Both the position numbers and the translations under genes were made by a program. Below the pieces are notes generated by a model. It ran no database searches. It had not been told where the DNA came from and was given only the letters and a program-made list of their open reading frames with translations. Positions 6,375 to 7,951 of a DNA stretch of 7,951 nt are shown here, piece by piece. The DNA is from Marinosulfonomonas sp. GTDB lineage: Bacteria > Pseudomonadota > Alphaproteobacteria > Rhodobacterales > Rhodobacteraceae. The stretch is taken from NCBI GenBank assembly GCA_026989405.1, contig JALSJL010000466.1, positions 1 through 7,951 on the forward strand, given 5' to 3'. Numbering within the stretch: position 1 is the first letter of the stretch; each line of letters starts with the position of its first letter.

Positions 6375-6815
6375 ATGCCCACGATGCCAAAAGCAATCGC
6401 TGCACTTTATTTCGCGGCCCTGGCCTATTTCATCGGTGATCTGGTCAAGCCATTGTTGCCCGAGGGCACGCGCGTTGGCATGCTGAGTGTCACGCTGGCG
6501 GCCTTGGGAGCGCTCAGCGGGTGGCGGCTTTCGGGGCGCAATGCGGGGATCAGCCTTCGCGCCGGTCTGGGCTATGGTCTGACTTCGGTTGCTGTAACAG
6601 CTTTTTGGGGGATATTCCTTTTTTCCGGCTACAAGATGCTGCAACTGTCGATCGACAAGCGGTTTTCCGGTCCGATCGAGGCCCTGCAGGCAATGATCAA
6701 GTTTGGCCTGGAATACGCGGTGCTGATTGCGACGCCTTCCATTCTCGGGGCCATGCTCATTGGCGGGCTGTTCGGCGGCTGGCTGACAGAGTGGGCGGCC
6801 AAGCGATGGCCCTGA
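6375..6815 (+). CDS. trgA: TrgA family membrane protein (tellurite-resistance associated)
   Basis: Small integral inner-membrane protein of 146 residues. It matches the TrgA pattern: an MPT-start first segment (about 7-24) followed by KPLLPEGT (25-32), a second segment (37-52) ending in SGWRLSGR, a third (64-86), a polar stretch with YKMLQLSIDKRFSGPIEAL (86-104), and a last segment (111-137) ending in a charged WAAKRWP tail. trgA was identified with trgB in R. sphaeroides as a locus contributing to high-level tellurite resistance; its biochemical action is unknown. The start at 6375 fits the family's MPT beginning; in-frame extension is blocked by a TGA at 6369-6371. The nearest purine-rich site, AAAAGG (6357-6362), is 12 bases away, so initiation signals are weak. 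trgB follows after 4 bases. Assignment rests on recalled family resemblance. Confidence 0.85.
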   Translation: MPTMPKAIAALYFAALAYFIGDLVKPLLPEGTRVGMLSVTLAALGALSGWRLSGRNAGISLRAGLGYGLTSVAVTAFWGIFLFSGYKMLQLSIDKRFSGPIEALQAMIKFGLEYAVLIATPSILGAMLIGGLFGGWLTEWAAKRWP

Positions 6816-6819
6816 CGGG

Positions 6820-7951
6820 ATGAACCCCGACGACATTTTCCTGTTTGGACCTCTGGCAGAACCCGGCGTTCTGAGTGCCGTTCTCGGGCGTGGGGGCGCG
6901 CCGTTGATCCAGACTGCATCGCGCGGCCAGCTTGACGGCAAGGTCGCGGTCTGGTCCCCCGGGGCGCGGGTGGCGCAGTTGCGCGACGCCGAGGGCAGGG
7001 CGGTCCCCGGTCTGCTGTTGCGCGACGTCGGGCTGGAGATGCGCCGGCGGTTGAACTATTTCCTGTCCGGGGTCGCGAAATGGGGGCAGGTCCGGGTTTT
7101 GCACGCGGGCATGGCGGTCGATGTGGAAGCGCCCATTGCGTTGATGCAGGCCGGCAATGCGCCTGAATTCGATGCCGCCTGGAACAACGGCCCGTGGGCG
7201 GCTGCAATGGTCGAGGCGGCCGGCGAATATATGCACAATTACGGCAAATGGCCAGCGCCGCGCGCGGCGGGGCTTTGGCATGCCATGCTGATCCGGGCCG
7301 GTGCGCGGGCACGGGCGCGTGCGGCCGACGGCCCGGCGACGCTGCGCAATCCACAGGGGCCGGAAGCCGTCCAGGTGCTGGACCAGCGCCGACCCTATGT
7401 CGACTATTTCGCGGTGGAAGAACATGATCTGCGCTTTCCGCGTTTTGACGGCACCATGAGCGATCCGGTGCACCGGGCGACATTCGTCGACGGGGACGCG
7501 GTGATCGTGCTGCCGTATGATCCGGTGCGCGACCGTGTTCTGCTGGTCGAACAGTTTCGCATGGGGCCGTTTGTGCGCGGCGACCGGCGTCCGTGGCTGC
7601 TCGAGGCGGTGGCCGGGCGCGTCGACGGGGCCGAGCCGCCGCGGGACGCCGCGTTGCGCGAACTGGCCGAGGAAACCGGGCTGACGGCGGCGCGGCTTGT
7701 GGATGTCGCGCATTTCTATCCGTCAAGCGGCGCCGTGACGGCCTTTTTCTACAATTTCGTCGCGCTGGTTGACCTGCCGGACGGGGTTGCCGGGGTGCAC
7801 GGGGTTGAAAACGAGGCCGAAGACATTCGCGGCCATGTGGTCAGCTTTGACAAGGCCATGGCACTGGTTGCCAGTGGCGAAGCCGCCTCGGGGCCGCTCG
7901 TGACGCTGCTGTTCTGGCTTGAGAACAGACGGGGCGATCTGGCGGCGCATA
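6820..7951 (+). CDS. trgB: TrgB-like protein: N-terminal cyclotransferase-like domain plus C-terminal Nudix (ADP-ribose pyrophosphatase-like) domain; 3' end cut by window
   Basis: The frame is open for 377 codons from ATG 6820 to the right edge with no stop. The N-terminus (IFLFGPLAEPGVLSAVLGRG, from residue 6) resembles the gamma-glutamylcyclotransferase-like start of TrgB proteins, although the usual YGTL reads FGPL. The linker has the TrgB-type RRPYVDYFAVEEHDLRFPRF (203-222). The C-terminal part is Nudix: VIVLPYDPVRDRVLLVEQFR (228-247), then an exact Gx5Ex7REUxEExGU box at residues 266-288 (Gly266, Glu272, RELAEETGL 280-288), followed by YPSSGAVTAFFYNF (304-317) and the acidic ENEAEDIR (330-337), as in ADP-ribose pyrophosphatases. 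Hydrolysis of ADP-ribose or a related nucleoside diphosphate is expected but not demonstrated. It lies 4 bases after trgA, with little ribosome binding site, implying coupled translation. In R. sphaeroides the pair is linked to tellurite resistance. Only a short C-terminal tail should be missing. Confidence 0.88.
   Translation, partial: MNPDDIFLFGPLAEPGVLSAVLGRGGAPLIQTASRGQLDGKVAVWSPGARVAQLRDAEGRAVPGLLLRDVGLEMRRRLNYFLSGVAKWGQVRVLHAGMAVDVEAPIALMQAGNAPEFDAAWNNGPWAAAMVEAAGEYMHNYGKWPAPRAAGLWHAMLIRAGARARARAADGPATLRNPQGPEAVQVLDQRRPYVDYFAVEEHDLRFPRFDGTMSDPVHRATFVDGDAVIVLPYDPVRDRVLLVEQFRMGPFVRGDRRPWLLEAVAGRVDGAEPPRDAALRELAEETGLTAARLVDVAHFYPSSGAVTAFFYNFVALVDLPDGVAGVHGVENEAEDIRGHVVSFDKAMALVASGEAASGPLVTLLFWLENRRGDLAAH

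Noticed and set aside
6629..7726. Open frames of over 300 codons on the minus strand opposite trgB
   Set aside because: Proline/arginine-rich shadow sequence; the plus strand carries the TrgB frame with an exact Nudix box.
1..7951. CRISPR array, tRNA, rRNA, insertion sequence or phage genes
   Set aside because: No regularly spaced repeats, cloverleaf with CCA-end pattern, transposase-like frames or terminal inverted repeats with target duplications were seen on either strand.

Overview
The window is a GC-rich, gene-dense chromosomal segment with all seven supported genes on the + strand. GC-rich codon third positions, a trgA-trgB pair of the kind described in Rhodobacter sphaeroides, and the style of the ABC/deaminase operon point to an alphaproteobacterium of the Rhodobacterales (Rhodobacter/Roseobacter group). 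This assignment is an inference from protein similarity recalled from memory; no rRNA or other phylogenetic marker is present.

Left part (1-4872): a tightly packed operon for uptake and deamination of a nucleobase. It holds the 3' part of a double-domain ABC ATPase (cut by the left edge), two different membrane permeases of the BMP/YufOPQ (Nup-like) nucleoside/nucleobase family, and a CodA-type amidohydrolase. The ATPase and first permease overlap by 4 bases (ATGA). The first and second permeases overlap by 8 bases. The deaminase follows after an 85-base gap that is almost filled by a near-perfect 60-base hairpin. The periplasmic binding protein (BmpA type) is not in the window and presumably lies upstream. 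The deaminase keeps every metal and catalytic residue of E. coli CodA at a constant offset of four residues, but carries Cys where CodA has Asp314. That position is the published discriminator between cytosine and 5-methylcytosine deaminases, so the operon may import and salvage 5-methylcytosine (or another 5-substituted cytosine) to thymine. This is the most interesting reading of the window.

Middle part (4873-6374): a 137-base gap with a G/C-tract structure able to form two alternative hairpins and a TTGACG promoter-like box, followed by a PLP-dependent class V aminotransferase-fold protein (VC1184-like). It has the PLP lysine but no desulfurase cysteine. A 141-base gap with an 8-bp hairpin separates it from the next unit.

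Right part (6375-7951): trgA, a small membrane protein, and trgB, a two-domain protein ending in a Nudix (ADP-ribose pyrophosphatase-like) domain, spaced by 4 bases. The trgB frame runs off the right edge without a stop. The pair is known from tellurite-resistance genetics in R. sphaeroides. No tRNA, rRNA, CRISPR array, insertion sequence or phage gene was seen, and no gene-free stretch exceeds 150 bases.
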